NCBI GenBank assembly: GCA_030068075.1
Contig: CM057844.1
Coordinates: 2,852,001 to 2,916,000 of the forward strand
Direction of reading: 5' to 3'
Length of the DNA: 64,000 bases
Origin: Paguma larvata
Lineage: Eukaryota; Chordata; Mammalia; Carnivora; Viverridae
The notes beneath the pieces are model-generated. The model saw nothing but the letters and a program-made list of their open reading frames with translations, did not search any database and was not told the origin of the DNA. Position numbers and translations under genes: made by a program. Positions 10,461 to 22,239 of this stretch are shown one piece after another (positions within the stretch are counted from its first letter, which is position 1; each line of letters opens with the position of its first letter).

Positions 10461-11185
10461 GGTCTTTACCAATACCTATTCACCCACCATACCTAACTGC
10501 TTGTTCTTAGTCTCATAAGGATGACCATTTAACATCTCTTGCTAAGAGTCCATCACCCTCTCCACTCACTTCACCCTCAGTCTATTTTCTCACTTTTTAT
10601 TTCCCTGAGAAAATCGATGGCATTGAGGGAGTTACCTTACCTTCTCACCACCATGTCTACCAATAGCCTGCATCTAGCTCCCGTGTTCTCTCTTCTCTCC
10701 TGAGGTACCTGTGAAGGTTCCCTGCACCTGTCTAAAGATGGGCCTGCAGCTTGTGGCTCAGATCTTATGTCCTTCTTGTGTACTCTGGGGCTTGTTCTTG
10801 CAGTTGTCCCCACTCCCTCCTGAATTCACAAACTTCCCCCTTCATTTGCATCAGCAATAGAATGTGTCACAATCATTCCCCATAAATGACAACCACAAAA
10901 ACCTCTGCAGGGAAAATTGTGGAAGATTGAAAAACAGACCAAAAGCTCACTAAGTCTGTTCTGTGGAAAGCAAGACATTGTCTAAATACATTTCTTCTGA
11001 TGATCTGGCTCTCAGAGGGTCTGCATCTTTCATTGTCTTTGAGCTGTTTTATAACTTTCAAAGTTGTAGGTAACCGATAGCTATGAAAATGATAGTTATC
11101 CATAGACACACAAATTCTGTCTTGTGGAAAGGCAGTTAATTTCCTTTCTCCCGCAGGGAAAAAGCTAGTTTTGCATCTACTCATT
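10461..11185. other. Unassigned intergenic sequence
   Basis: CT-rich sequence that may be an old LINE, but I cannot place it. The minus-strand frame 10873-11184 (103 codons) has no recognisable domain. Confidence 0.35.
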
Positions 11186-11408
11186 TTTTTTGTTCTTATT
11201 TATTTAATTTTATTTTAGAGAGAGAATGTGTGCACACAAGAGCTGGGGAGAGGGTCTGATGGAGAGAGAGAGAGGGAGAAAGAATACTAACAAGGCTCCA
11301 TTCTCAGCACAGAACCAAATGCTGCGCTCAGTCCCACGACCCTGGGATCATGACCTGACCTGAAATCAAGAGTCAGATGCTCAACCAACTGAGCCACCCA
11401 GATGCTCT
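11186..11408 (-). mobile_element. Older CAN-SINE, antisense
   Basis: GAGAGAGA tract, 'ATCATGACCTGACCTGAAAT' and 'CAACTGAGCCACCCAGATGC' identify the SINE. It is more diverged than most copies in the window. No clear flanking duplication. Confidence 0.85.
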
Positions 11409-12003
11409 GATTTGTAAATTTATTTCAGCATTCCTGACTTGGCTCTGCAGGTGTGGTGCAGTAATTTACATTTTTTTTTGGAACTATATAAAACATCTTA
11501 CTAGTTCCCTCATTAATTAATGACTTACATACAAAATTCGACACATCTTCATTATATATTTATTTGAGTAATTATTTTGAAATTTAAAATGTATTGTGCT
11601 TTATTATATTCTCAAACCCATATCTCCTTGGGCCATAGTTCTATTTACTGGCCTCCCTTTTACCAAAACCTGACTTCAAAGTGTTGTCTGTAAGCATTGT
11701 TTCTGTGTCCACAATCAAGTATGACTTCTTACATGCCTGAATTGTGTGGACTAAGACTTGAACTAATCTCATGTGCAAGCATCTGTCTCTAGATGATGTC
11801 ATGACTTGTTATAATCAATAACAATGTAGAATCCTCTATATCATGCCTTTTGAGAGAGGGTACAGGAGATGGTGGAAGAATGCAAAGGGATTTTTAAGCC
11901 ACCTATGTCCTTAACAGATGAAGCAAGAATTTTTGCTTTATTTCATATAGCAGAGAATGCCATCATAGGAATTTGAATTTTATTCAACCATATCACTCTG
12001 AAA
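11409..12003. other. Unassigned AT-rich intergenic sequence
   Basis: Nothing recognised in either strand. Confidence 0.4.
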
Positions 12004-12237
12004 CAGAGTTTCTCAACGTAGATATTATTGACATTTAGGGCAGGATCATGCTTTGAGGAAAGAGGGCAGTCCTGTGTATTACAGAATGTATCTAGCAGCA
12101 CCCTTGACCCCTACTCATTAGATGCCAGTAGCACCACACCCCCACCCAGTCGTGAAATCCAAAAATGCCTTCGGGCTTTGTCAGAAGTCCCCTGGGGTGG
12201 GGTCAGGGATTAAAATGACCCCAGTTGAGGGCCATGG
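12004..12237 (-). mobile_element. MER20-like hAT DNA transposon remnant
   Basis: Matches, from memory, the reverse complement of MER20: 'CAGAGTTTCTCAACG...ATTATTGACATTTAGGG', 'GTCCTGTGTATTACAGAATG', 'TAGATGCCAGTAGCACC', 'AGTCCCCTGGGGTGG', ending 'CCCCAGTTGAGGGCC'. Degenerate 8-bp flanks (CTCTGAAA and TTCTGGAG, 5 of 8) may be the old target duplication. A 182-codon frame starting inside it is fortuitous. Confidence 0.75.
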
Positions 12238-12430
12238 TTCTGGAGTTCTCTATCTGAATGACTCTTATGGTAGCTTTGCCTATTTCATTTTCACGGAGAG
12301 CCCAAAGAAGCCCCTGAAGAGCGGTAATCTCCCCACTGGCATCACCCAGCTTTCCTGTAGCAGCCTGGACAGTGGGATGAGACAGTTTTCTGGTGCCAGG
12401 AGTCCTAGGCTATCTGCAATTGGAAAGGCC

Positions 12431-12640
12431 TCCTGGGAAGCTCAGTCGGTTAAGCATCTGATTCTTGATTTCAGCTCAAGTCATCATGTCACAGTTTGTG
12501 AGGCTGAGTCCCAGTTCAGGCTCTATGCTGATAGCATGGAGCCTGCTTGGGATTCTCTCTCTCTCCTCTCTTTCTGCCCTTTCCCTGCTCTTGCACATGC
12601 ACAGATTCTCTCCCTCTCTCAAAATAAACGTATTTTTAAA
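12431..12640 (+). mobile_element. CAN-SINE, sense (first of a pair)
   Basis: Head 'CCTGGGAAGCTCAGTCGG', tRNA-like body, CT-rich tract and a short 'AAAATAAACG' tail. Slightly older than the copy directly downstream. Confidence 0.9.
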
Positions 12641-12650
12641 AAGGCTTTCT

Positions 12651-12866
12651 GGGGCACCTGGGTCGGTTAAACTTCCGACTTCGGCTGAGGTCATGATCTC
12701 ACAGTTCGTGAGTTCAAGCCTCACGTCGGGCTCTGAGCCTAGAGCCTCCTTCGGATTCTGTATCTCCCTCTCTCTCTGCCACCCCTTGCCTGCTTGTGCT
12801 TTGTCTCTCTCTCTCTCTCTCAAAAATAAATAAACATTAAAAAAATAAAAAATAAAAAAAAATAAA
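12651..12866 (+). mobile_element. CAN-SINE, sense (second of a pair)
   Basis: Runs from GGGGCACCTGGGTCGG to a clean CT tract and 'AAAAATAAATAAACATTAAA' tail with further A-rich sequence. Flanks AAGGCTTTCT (12641-12650) and GAGGCTTTCC (12867-12876) are the target duplication. It has landed 10 bp after the tail of the first copy, as expected of insertion at an A-rich SINE tail. Confidence 0.93.
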
Positions 12867-13314
12867 GAGGCTTTCCTTTTACAAATTCATCCCTTTGACT
12901 AAAAATTTAAATTGCCTTCCCCCATTCTCTCCCAAGGTGGCAGAGAACAATTGTGAATGATCTGAATTTGAAATCAGGAGATAAACCTTATAGGAGCAGC
13001 TCAAACTCTGACTGGCTAATTCCATCAGGCAAAGAGAATTTACTATCTAGGAATTGACTCCCTCATTTCTAAAATGAGAGGAATTGAAGAAAAGCAGCTA
13101 GGGTCCTGTTCTCTGTGATGTGTATCTTCCTTTGCCTTAGCATATTACATGAGCTTGGATTTCAACCTCCAGTCTTTGTCTTCACAGTTTTCACTACTTC
13201 CCCACCATACTTTCAAGATGTTTTAAAGCCTTAACTTTTACAAGCCTGATTTTCCAGGCTGCTACTTGAATCATCTTATCTGTGTACTTTTCTTCTTGGA
13301 AAAGAATTCCAGAT
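12867..13314. other. Unassigned intergenic sequence
   Basis: No feature recognised. Confidence 0.4.
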
Positions 13315-13515
13315 TATTGTGTTCTCCAATAGTAGTCACTAGCCACAGGCGGTAATTTAAATTTAAATTTTTATAATTAAATGGTTTTTAAAAGTCCGTT
13401 TCTCCATTGCACTAGTCAAGTGTTCAGTAGCCGCCTAGAGCTGGAAACTGCTCTACTGGACAGTGTTCATGTGGAGCATTCCCATTATCGCAGCAACTTT
13501 TCAGCATTTGAAACA
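13315..13515 (-). mobile_element. MER33-like hAT DNA transposon remnant
   Basis: Reads as a diverged MER33 reverse complement from memory: 'TCTCCAATAGTAGTCACTAG', the AT-rich centre 'AATTTAAATTTAAATTT', 'TTGCACTAGTCAAGTGTTCA', 'CTACTGGACAGTG' and 'TCCCATTATCGCAGCAAC'. No coding capacity. Confidence 0.7.
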
Positions 13516-14074
13516 CTTTGTCCTCATGGATTTGGATATGTTCGACTATTTTCATGCATCTGTTGTTTTCAGTTTCTCTTCCTCCCACTTATACATCACT
13601 CAATGTTGAATTATTCTTGGATTTTTGACTTGTCATTTTCAGCTTTTTCAGCTTTCTGGCATAATTGCTAAATTTAATCCACTGAATAGAAGCAGAAAGG
13701 TAATGGGCTGAAGCCACACTTGTTTTTCAGCTGAAGTAGTGCTGGAGTCGCCTTCCTGCACAATATAAAAGGACATGGAGGTGATGGTGGTGCTAGTTTC
13801 TTCCAACATCTCCACAGAGTATGCCGTGTGGTCCATCGTGGAGCCCTGTAAGATGCTGTTTTAAAGCCCTCCTGCGAGTATGGATGGGGAAATGCTCTCT
13901 TTAAACACTTCTACCACTACTAGATGCCTCCTTGATTGAAAAACCAATAACAACAAAGAATGCTCTATTTCCCAGATTCAAGACAGGGCAATAAAGGTTA
14001 ATTCAGCACTTGAGTTTCTCATTTGAAAGCAAGTATACCCAAGATGTCAAACCATCATCCCAAGGTACTACATG
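13516..14074. other. Unassigned intergenic sequence
   Basis: No feature recognised. Confidence 0.4.
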
Positions 14075-14500
14075 TGTGTCCTTATGAAACAAAAAAAAAT
14101 ATTATTCCTCTGCCAAAATAACCAGAATAGGCCCAATATGGAGTCATGCTAAGCCAAACATCAGCAAACCAAAACTAAACTGAGTTTCTATGCTCAGGTA
14201 TCCCAGAAAAGGAAGGCCAAGTCAACCAATCAGTGTTTGCTCAGTTTAAGTCCCTTGACCCAACTCCCAGACTTCCCTTTGCTGCATATAGGGAAAGTAA
14301 CCCTGCTTCAACCAATCAGCAAATGCCCAGTGTAACTTCCTTGTTCCTGCTCACTTTGGTCTATAAAAAATCTCTTGAATTGTAGAGCTCTTTGGAGTTC
14401 CTTTCTATCTACTATATTGGATGCTGCTCGATTCATGTATTGCTTAATAAAAGCCTACTAGATCAGTAAAACGTCTGTGGAAAATTTTATTTTAATAGGT
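14075..14500 (+). mobile_element. Solo LTR of an endogenous retrovirus (ERV1-like, tentative)
   Basis: Layout fits a gammaretrovirus-like LTR: two CCAATCAG boxes (CCAAT at 14225-14229 and 14312-14316), a TATA box CTATAAAAAA at 14361-14370 and a polyadenylation signal AATAAAA at 14446-14452, correctly ordered and spaced for U3-R-U5. No internal viral genes are seen on either side, so it is a solo LTR. Exact ends and flanking duplication are not resolved, and the class is inferred from layout only. Confidence 0.6.
14225..14370 (+). promoter_or_regulatory. LTR promoter-like block (CCAAT x2, TATA)
   Basis: Two CCAATCAG boxes 87 bp apart, followed 45 bp later by CTATAAAAAA. Transcription would start about 25-30 bp beyond the TATA box and run rightwards. 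The motifs look intact; activity is unknown. Confidence 0.5.
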
Positions 14501-15320
14501 TCGATCCCAGTTCAAGTCTTCTTTATTCATAGAACCTAATTTCCTATCTGCTAAGGGAAGAAATAATACTTGCAAGATAGTTGTGAGAGTCTATTAACTG
14601 AGGATGTTTGTAGCATTCGTAGCAGAATCAATTTCTGAACTAATGCTTAGGAAAGAACTTTTTCTTCTTGAAGCAAGGGCTCCCTCTTGATTCTAGAGGT
14701 ACAGATGTTTATGCTCTGTGTGGTGGTGACTTTTTCAGTGATTTTTCTTCCTGTCTATGTTACAAGCTCTTTAAGAAAGGACACATCTCATGTGCTTTGA
14801 TGGTCTATGAAGACCATTAGATCTTTAGAACATTGTCTTTAGACAAATATTTACTGATAGGCAAATGATTACACAGTTAATTTCTGGCATCAATTGTGTT
14901 CTTACTGAATAGGAAGGCTGGTTAATAGTCTTGGGACTATTAGGAGACAATTTATTTAATTAATACTTAATTTAAATGTATTGCACAACTACATGGGCAT
15001 TGCGGGAAAGAGAAATATAGCTTCATCTCTGTCAGTTGAGAGAATAAACTTTTGGGTAAAAATACTCTTTAATTTTGGTTTCTAAATAATGAAGCGTGGT
15101 CAGATTTCACAGAATCCTTTTGTGGGACAAAGAACTTGGAGAAGCTCAGGGCCAGTGATGGGTGTCTGGGGTCTGTTCCCAGACTGTGGTTTGGATGGGC
15201 ATTGTCTGTAGGGCTTGTGGTGATTGAGGCATGGGTCGCTTTGGATCTAAGTTGCAGTTGATAAAAGAACTGTTATAGTTACATTTGGTTTTGCTTATAG
15301 CATAAAGTAGGAGAGAGAAT
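14501..15320. other. Unassigned intergenic sequence
   Basis: No feature recognised. Confidence 0.4.
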
Positions 15321-15445
15321 GTTGGGCTAGGAGTCATGATAGTTGTGTTCTAATCCAGATTTGTCATTTACATGGCAGACCCTGGACAGTCATTCAGTTG
15401 CTAGGCTTTCTTCATTCATAAAGTGGGGACACCAACCCTTTCCAT
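15321..15445 (+). mobile_element. MIR SINE remnant
   Basis: Diverged MIR core: 'GGGCTAGGAGTCATGATAG', 'TGTGTTCTAATCCAGATTTG', 'GACCCTGGACAGTCATTCAG', 'TTCATTCATAAAGTGGGGA'. Another MIR-like piece ('AAAGTGAGAATGATAATATT') lies at about 15588-15610 beyond a TA/CA-rich stretch. Confidence 0.65.
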
Positions 15446-15496
15446 TCCTATCCAGAAGAAAAATCACATGGGAAAATGGATATGGTGTGTGAACAT

Positions 15497-15545
15497 AGCA
15501 TATATACATATCATTACATGTATACATATACATGTATACATACAA
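15497..15545. repeat. TATACA-rich microsatellite
   Basis: Alternating TATACATA/ACATGTAT motifs over about 50 bp, palindromic in character. Confidence 0.75.
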
Positions 15546-15649
15546 TTGGGAGGTCAGAATAACACAACTTATTTTCCTTTCTGTGTGCAAAGTGAGAATG
15601 ATAATATTTACTCATTCCTAAATGCCTATTTTTAAGAATGCAAGTAATA

Positions 15650-16730
15650 TTTTTAGGAGAAATGGAAAAAAAACCAGCCCAATGCCAGTTAGTATGGAGT
15701 GGAGTCACATTTCTGGCTCATACGTGGCCAACACTAAAATCATAATCTCTACAAATAGAAACACTGACTTCTCCATTATCTGTCTTTTGAAATAGAAGTA
15801 ACTGAGATGGGAAAATGGACCAAGAGCACCTGTCACTTAAAAATAAAGACAACACTGACGATGTAGGGGTCCTAAGTAATACTATGCTGATTCAAAATCA
15901 TTTGGCACCTAGGGAAAATTTAAGATTTGCTTCGGTTCAGAACTTATTTTTCAAGATTCGTTAGTTGATAACTACCTAGTGCCTGTGATGCATCTTCTTC
16001 ATAAAGATAATTTGTGTGATTTGTTACTGTTTTGTGAACTAAGTCTGGTTAGCCAATAAGTCCATGAAAAAGTCGTTTAATCTGTTTGCATCAAATAGCT
16101 GTAACCATAACAATAAAGAGTTTGAATGATCTTATTGGTAAAGACACAAAGATTAATAAATCTATAGCTGACACGAGTGTGAGGAAATAGGTATCCCTTC
16201 ACTGGATTGGTGGGAGAGAAAGTGCCTATGCAGGCTGCCCATCACAGCAGGAGGGACAAATTAGTTTACAGATATGCCATGGGTTATTATGACAACCATA
16301 ATGATGCATGTCTATATTTGGTGATGAGGAAAAATTTGGAGTTGAAAAATGAACATAAAACAGGGTGAAGATTATGTTTAATGAATACCTTTTATGTAAA
16401 TCTGTGTGTAGACACATATGGACATACACATGAATAGAGAGATATCTATAAAAATATGTGTTTACCAAATGTTAATGATGGTTATTCCTAGACCAAGGGC
16501 TTTCAAGTGACTTTTACTTTTATCTTTTGTGAGTCTTTTAAAAATAATTTATATTATCCAAGAAATGAATTATGTTTCTTTCATTTGAAAAATGGAAATA
16601 TATTTGATAGTTTGTAGCATAAAGTAGACTGAAAGATAGCTTTCACAACAAACATTGTTTCACAGTTAGTGTATATTAATGAAGTATATGACTTAATAGA
16701 CCTTTTTTGAAGACTTTAAAAATATGCATC
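15650..16730. other. Unassigned AT-rich intergenic sequence
   Basis: No feature recognised. Confidence 0.4.
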
Positions 16731-17095
16731 TGATATGGACTGAATGTTTATGGCCTCCCTCCCAGATACATACTTCTAATCCCAAATGTTATGGTATTTG
16801 AAGTAAGATCTTTGGAAGGTAATTAGATCTCAATAAGGCCATTGGTGTGGAGCCCCCATGATGGAATTGGATTTCTTATAAGAGAGAGACCAGATCTCAT
16901 TCATTCTTTGCCATGCGAGGACACAGCAAGAAGAAGGCCACCTGTAAGCCAGAAAGATAGCCTTCACCAAGAACTCAACTATTCTGGCACACTGATCTCA
17001 GACTTCCAGCTTCTGTAACAGTGAGAAATAGATGTTTGTTGTTTAAGATTCCCAGTCTATGATATGTTGTTATAATAGTTCAACTGACTAAGGCA
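16731..17095 (+). mobile_element. MaLR-type solo LTR
   Basis: A 365-bp unit begins TGATATGGACTGAATG and ends GACTAAGGCA (TG...CA ends). Internal landmarks in MaLR order are 'CTAATCCCAAATGTTATGG', 'GGAAGGTAATTAGATCT', 'GTGTGGAGCCCCCATGATGG', 'GCGAGGACACAGCAAGAAG', 'TGATCTCAGACTTCCAGC' and 'TGTTGTTTAAGATTCCCAG'. I place it near MLT1 from memory. Flanking 5-mers GCATC and GTGAC no longer match. Confidence 0.75.
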
Positions 17096-19269
17096 GTGAC
17101 CCATGCTTCCTTCCCAGGTCTGAGCTCCTGGGTGATTGAAGCACCATTTGGCTTGGGTTTGGACTAAACCAGATGTAGGAGCAAGTCCTGTGAATTTTTC
17201 ATGCAGAATCTCTGCAGTTCCAGTATTGCTTTTCCTCTTGGCGGGAGGTAAGTGTTCAGAAACATTCTTAATGGGAAAGATGTGTTCTTTCATCCAGCCT
17301 GGCCCTGACTCATAAATTACACTGCCCCAGCTTTCAGTCATCCTTGCTGAGATAACCTGAGTAATAATGTCATAAAATAATTGGAAGTCTTGTTCTGGAT
17401 CAGAAAATGTCACCAGGACCTAGACAGACTGTGCTGCTCAAATTTTACAACAAACTTAAGTGTTTCCTCTATGTAAGGAAAAATGCAAGATAACCTTAAA
17501 TGCTTGTTTTATTTTCAAATTCAGTGCCTTAAAGAAATGAAGGCTGGAATTGGAAAAATACCTTTTTTAAAAAAAATACTATTTCCTTTAGTCATAGGTA
17601 CGCATATGAAAGTAAGATTCTCACAGAAACTTTCTCGGTCATTTTGTGTGTATGTGTATGTGTGGTCTGATGTGAGCAAACTATTAGATTTCTACTCCTT
17701 GCTTAAACAAACAAATATATTCTTTGTGTCTCAGGGATTCTACTCTCTAGAGCACCCATTCTCTAGGGCCAAGTGAAAAGAATACAAACAAGCATGTTGT
17801 CATCTGCCTTCTCCCTTCAGGAGGAGGCAGGTATGACATTATTCAAAATGAAAATCACAAATACAGTATGAGCTGTACATGATGCAAGCTCTTCCTTGAT
17901 ATGCTGTGTCTCTTTTTCTAAACTTTACATTCAAACATTTTCTCATAAATCTAATCTATACTGCTTCTTCCTAAAGAATAGTGGTCCATCAACTTGGGTG
18001 GGGACAAGACCTATACCTCTATCATTTAGAGTGTGTTTGCATCATGGATGTAGACAACAAACCATGTCACTTATTAGTAAAATCTTTGCTTGATCACTCC
18101 TAAAGATCTAAGGTATTTTCATACCACATTTCAGTCACCACAGATATCTGGGATCATTCTTTATATTCAGTAGTTTGAAATCATGGTCACTATGAGACTC
18201 ACTGATAGATCATTATTTTTCAATTTGTTAAAAAAGGAGATGATTATTATACCACAATTGAAAATATTTGATAAGTACATTTTAATATAATTGGTTTCCT
18301 TTGTGATTTTTTATATTTTGTAAATTGAAAAACAGTATGAGAAGGGGTTTGCAGGCTTATGTATAATCCAAAGGGTCTTTGGCACAAAAGAGAACCAGGA
18401 TATGAATAGAGGCCACCATGGACTCTGGAATGTTTTGAGATGCTGGGTGAGTCTCACTCCCAAATGAAAGCTATTTTATGGAGAGACGTGTGAGCACACC
18501 GTGGGTGCACATTAGTTATTTGCTGATGAGTGAGCACTGCCTCAACTGCCTTCCTTAAACTCTCTCTTTAAATCAACTGCTCCTAGACTCCGGTTTGGGC
18601 AGTACAGTGGCCATTTGGCAGTAGAGCCACTGGGAACATGGTGGCGGGTAACCAATACACTGTTGTACACATCGGGAGTCCTTGTGCAGGTGGAGCCTCA
18701 GGGCTAGAGAGAACTCAGAGCCCACCCAGATGGCCTTCTCCTCCTGGAGTTGCTCTCTAAAGTCTGTTTGTTTCATGAGGCCATTTTTCCTCATCTCTTT
18801 TCTTCTACTTTCCACCTTCACCACTGATCCCTGTATTGGGTGGGTTAAGTCAAGAGGATTCATGGTTGGAGTGTGTAGTGACATCATTTTGGAGTGCTTT
18901 CTTATTATCCATATTTTTATCTCTCACCAGCCATGTTCCTGTGTCCCTCTATCAAGCTCTGAAATAAGTTGTGGGTGAGGTTGGTCACCTTGGAATTGAA
19001 TTGGTTTAGCTAGTGATTGGTTCAGGTGTCAGCATGTTACCTTTTCCGCACCAAAGAGAGGGTTTCCATGACTCTTCTGGATCTACCAGCAGAAGTTTCT
19101 CTCTCCTCTGGACAAGAGGATAGGGAGAGATTTTGGTTGGGCTAGCTGCATCCATTAGCCTCACTCAAGCCATAGAGAATAGAGCCAAGACCTAAAGAAA
19201 ACCAGTCTCTTAGTGACAATTTAAGAGTACGTTGGGCTTCACTTAGTGCCATCTGTATATTTCATCTAT
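17096..19269. other. Unassigned intergenic sequence
   Basis: Two kilobases without a recognised element. Frames of 97-118 codons (17057-17413 minus, 17483-17776 plus, 18573-18887 minus, 18682-18978 plus) show no domain, and the last two overlap on opposite strands. Confidence 0.4.
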
Positions 19270-19520
19270 TGTTCAAGCTATTAAAAATAATTTATCATAA
19301 ATTGAGACACAGCTCAATAAGTATCATAAAGTAAACACAATTGTAACCACCAAGGTTAGGATATGAAACTTTGAGAATCACCTCAGAAGAACCTGAGATC
19401 CGAACCTACTCCTTTCTCCAAAATGTAACCACTATCCTAAACTTTATAGTATTCACTTGCTTGTGTTTCTTCACAGTTTTATCACAAACTATGCATCTCT
19501 GGACACTGTAGTTTGAAATT
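19270..19520 (-). mobile_element. Possible ancient L1 3'UTR fragment
   Basis: 'AATTGTAACCACCAAGGTTA', 'AAAATGTAACCACTATCC' and 'CACAGTTTTATCACAAAC' resemble an old LINE 3'UTR read antisense. Divergence is high and the family assignment is weak. Confidence 0.4.
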
Positions 19521-21224
19521 ATCCATGGTTATAAATCTGCTATTATTTTAGTCCTTTTTAGTCTACTCATTGCCTCTCCACTCCTTTGTTTTCCTTGCAA
19601 TTTATCATTAAACGAGCAAGGCCTAGGACACTTGCTCTGTTACATGGGCTATTCCATTTGCACAGACATCTAATGTATTTCCCTGAAGTTAACAGCTAAA
19701 TCCAGAGGTTTACCTGGACTCAGGCTCAGTCCCCTTAGCAGGACTCTAAATAATATGGTGACCTTCCATTAGGAAGGATGTGATGGTTGGTTGTCTCTCT
19801 TTTTGTGATGTTATGACCACTGGTGTCAGGGCAATACCAGGGTACATTGTCTGTAAGGAATATGAAAACAGTATGAGTAGCTGAAAGTTATTATAGCCAC
19901 AAAAAACATCCTAACATCATCAGTGACATTCTTGTCCCCTAGTGCCCACTTCGGTCCTATTGGCAACTGTGGGATTCCTCTATCAGATGCCTCATTGCTT
20001 TCTGGTTCTGTTCTCCATTTCACACATGCTAATAGCATTCAGAACTTCGGCTTGTTGGTTGATTGTCTCCATCTGCTTGTTTTGGAACTTATAGGAGTCT
20101 TCTCTGTCTGCTTTAATGTGGGGATGTGAAGGGATTAAAAGGCTATGCTCCAATTCCCCAGAATCCCCTTTTGTTCAAGTCATTTTCAGTGGGTTCTCTG
20201 CTGGATAGAACTAAAAATTACCTTAAATGAAATAAAAACATCTGATCTTTTAAAAACACCATGATATGAAGATGAGAAAAATGATGCCCAAGGACACTGT
20301 GGCTCGAGCAGTTACCCATGACGTGTTATTCACTGAGCTGGGATGTCTAAGTCCTGAATCACTGTGTCTCCTCACCATGATCTTCCAAAGTGAAGAGGCA
20401 GTAAACTAGTGAGTTCTCCAGAAAGTGAGCTGCCAAATTCCCAGCCACTGAGCCGCATCTCCAGGCTTAGATAAGTCATCTTCTTCTCTTTATGGTTCAC
20501 AATTTGATGACATCTTCACAGAGCTGTTGACACAACTTTTTATTGTTTCTGCATGGTCTGAAATATAAGGTTTCTTTTGTGTGTAAAGGTTTCTTTTGAG
20601 CTTTTAGAAAAAATTCTCCTAAATAATGTGTTGGACATCAAAAAGAAAAGGATGATTTAGAACTACCGTACAGGTGAGAATCCTGGTTTGAAATAGAAGA
20701 ACGCGGTATGGTTTCACTTAAGCAACTCAATGTACAAAATGCATGTTGCCTTAAAAGGTTAAGGAACATTCGCTTTCCAAAAGCATTTCCAACCTAAGTT
20801 GTCTGGTGGACAACTTTCAAACTGGGTTCCCAGGAGCACACAGAACTCATCAAGATTTCAGAGGTTTCCCTAAGTAAAAGAGGAAGTGGGGAGTAGAACC
20901 TATCAGGCTTCAGGCTTGGATTAATGTTATGTGAAGACAAGCTGCATAAAATGTCATTTGCAAGCGAAGTTCCTCTGCCAAAAGAAAGAATGAGGGAAAA
21001 GAAAAACAAAACCACTATCTAATGAACTTAATATGAATGAAAAGATTTATAAATTCTCAGGAAAGCATTTATTAAGTAATGGGTTTTCCTTTCTGGTTAT
21101 TTCATTTTAAGGATTTAAATATGCCTTTAATATAACATCTATTGGCATAGAGCCATAAATTGGATTACATTAGAGAACTGAAGAACTTTGGAAATTCCCA
21201 AAATTTCTGGAAAGAGTTTTTATG
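19521..21224. other. Unassigned intergenic sequence
   Basis: No feature recognised. A short local duplication (AGGTTTCTTTT twice near 20568-20597) is present. Confidence 0.4.
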
Positions 21225-22235
21225 AATTAAAAAGTGTTTTTATATTTTGAAACGATCTTAAATTCACAGAAAATCTGCAAGGAAAGTATGAGGACTTCCT
21301 GTATACCTTTCACCCAGATTCCCCAAAGTTAACATTTTCCAAATTTGCATTACCATTATCTCTGTATATACATATTTTTAGTATTTATTCTGAGTAATTT
21401 GGGAATCACTAGCAAAAATGACCTCTAATTTTCCTTCCTTGTATTCTTTTTTTTTTTTAATGTTTATTTATTTTTGAGAGACATAGAGACAGAGTATGAG
21501 CGGGGAAGGGCAGAGAGAGAGGGAGACACAGAATCCGAAGCAGGCTCCAGGCTCTGAGCCATCAGCACAGAGCCCGATGTGGGGCTCGAAATCACAGACT
21601 GTGAGATCATGACCTGAGCCGAAGTCAGCTGCTTAACCAAATGAGCCACCCAGTTGCCCCATTTCCTTGTATTCTTAAACCCTTCAAGGCACCTTTCCTA
21701 AAAACAAAGGCATCCTCTTAACTATTATCAAATCAGGAAATTAACATTGGTGTAATGTCATTCCTAATCTGAAGACCTAATTTAGATTTTGTCAGTTGAC
21801 CCAATAATGTCCTTTATGGCAAAGGAATGGTTCATGATCTTACCAAGAAACTTTTGTGTCCTTTCATCAGAAAGTTTTTGTTTTTGTTTTCCTTTTTGGG
21901 TACTAACCAGATATTTTGTACAATGCCCTTGAACTTGGGTTTGTCTGATGTGTCCTCATGTTTAGATTCAGGTTATGAGTTTGGCAAGGTTAACAACTGA
22001 GATTACCATTATGTCCTTCTCAGTGCTTTATGTCATTGAGGCACACAATGTCTAGTTATCCCAATACTGGTGAAGTTAACTCGGATCACTTGGTGAGTGT
22101 GGTGTTTGTCTGCCAGATTTCCCTTGGTTTTGTAATTAAAAATTATGGAGATATATCTGAATTAAGTACCATGTTCCTCATCAATTTTCACCAGCTGGTT
22201 TTAGAATCTAGTCACCTAATCAATGACTACTAGGA
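21225..22235 (-). mobile_element. Ancient L1 (L1M) 3'UTR, antisense, split by a SINE
   Basis: Landmarks of an old L1 3'UTR read antisense: 'CCTTTCACCCAGATTCCCC', 'GGAAATTAACATTGGTG', 'GGGTTTGTCTGATGTGTCC', 'TATGTCCTTCTCAGTGC', 'AACTCGGATCACTTGG'. The SINE at 21449-21662 interrupts it. No coding capacity remains. Confidence 0.7.
21449..21662 (-). mobile_element. Young CAN-SINE, antisense
   Basis: T-run plus AATGTTTATTTATTTTTGAG at the left, head GAGCCACCCAGTTGCCCC at the right. A perfect 14-bp duplication, TTCCTTGTATTCTT, lies at 21435-21448 and 21663-21676. The 61-codon minus frame is SINE sequence. Confidence 0.95.
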
Positions 22236-22239
22236 CAAA

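Noticed and set aside
12122..12670. 182-codon plus-strand open frame
   Set aside because: It begins in a MER20-like element and ends in a SINE; no domain or codon bias suggests a gene.
17096..19269. Possible exons in opposing frames of about 100 codons
   Set aside because: Frames overlap on opposite strands, lack recognisable domains, and no consistent splice-site pattern was seen.
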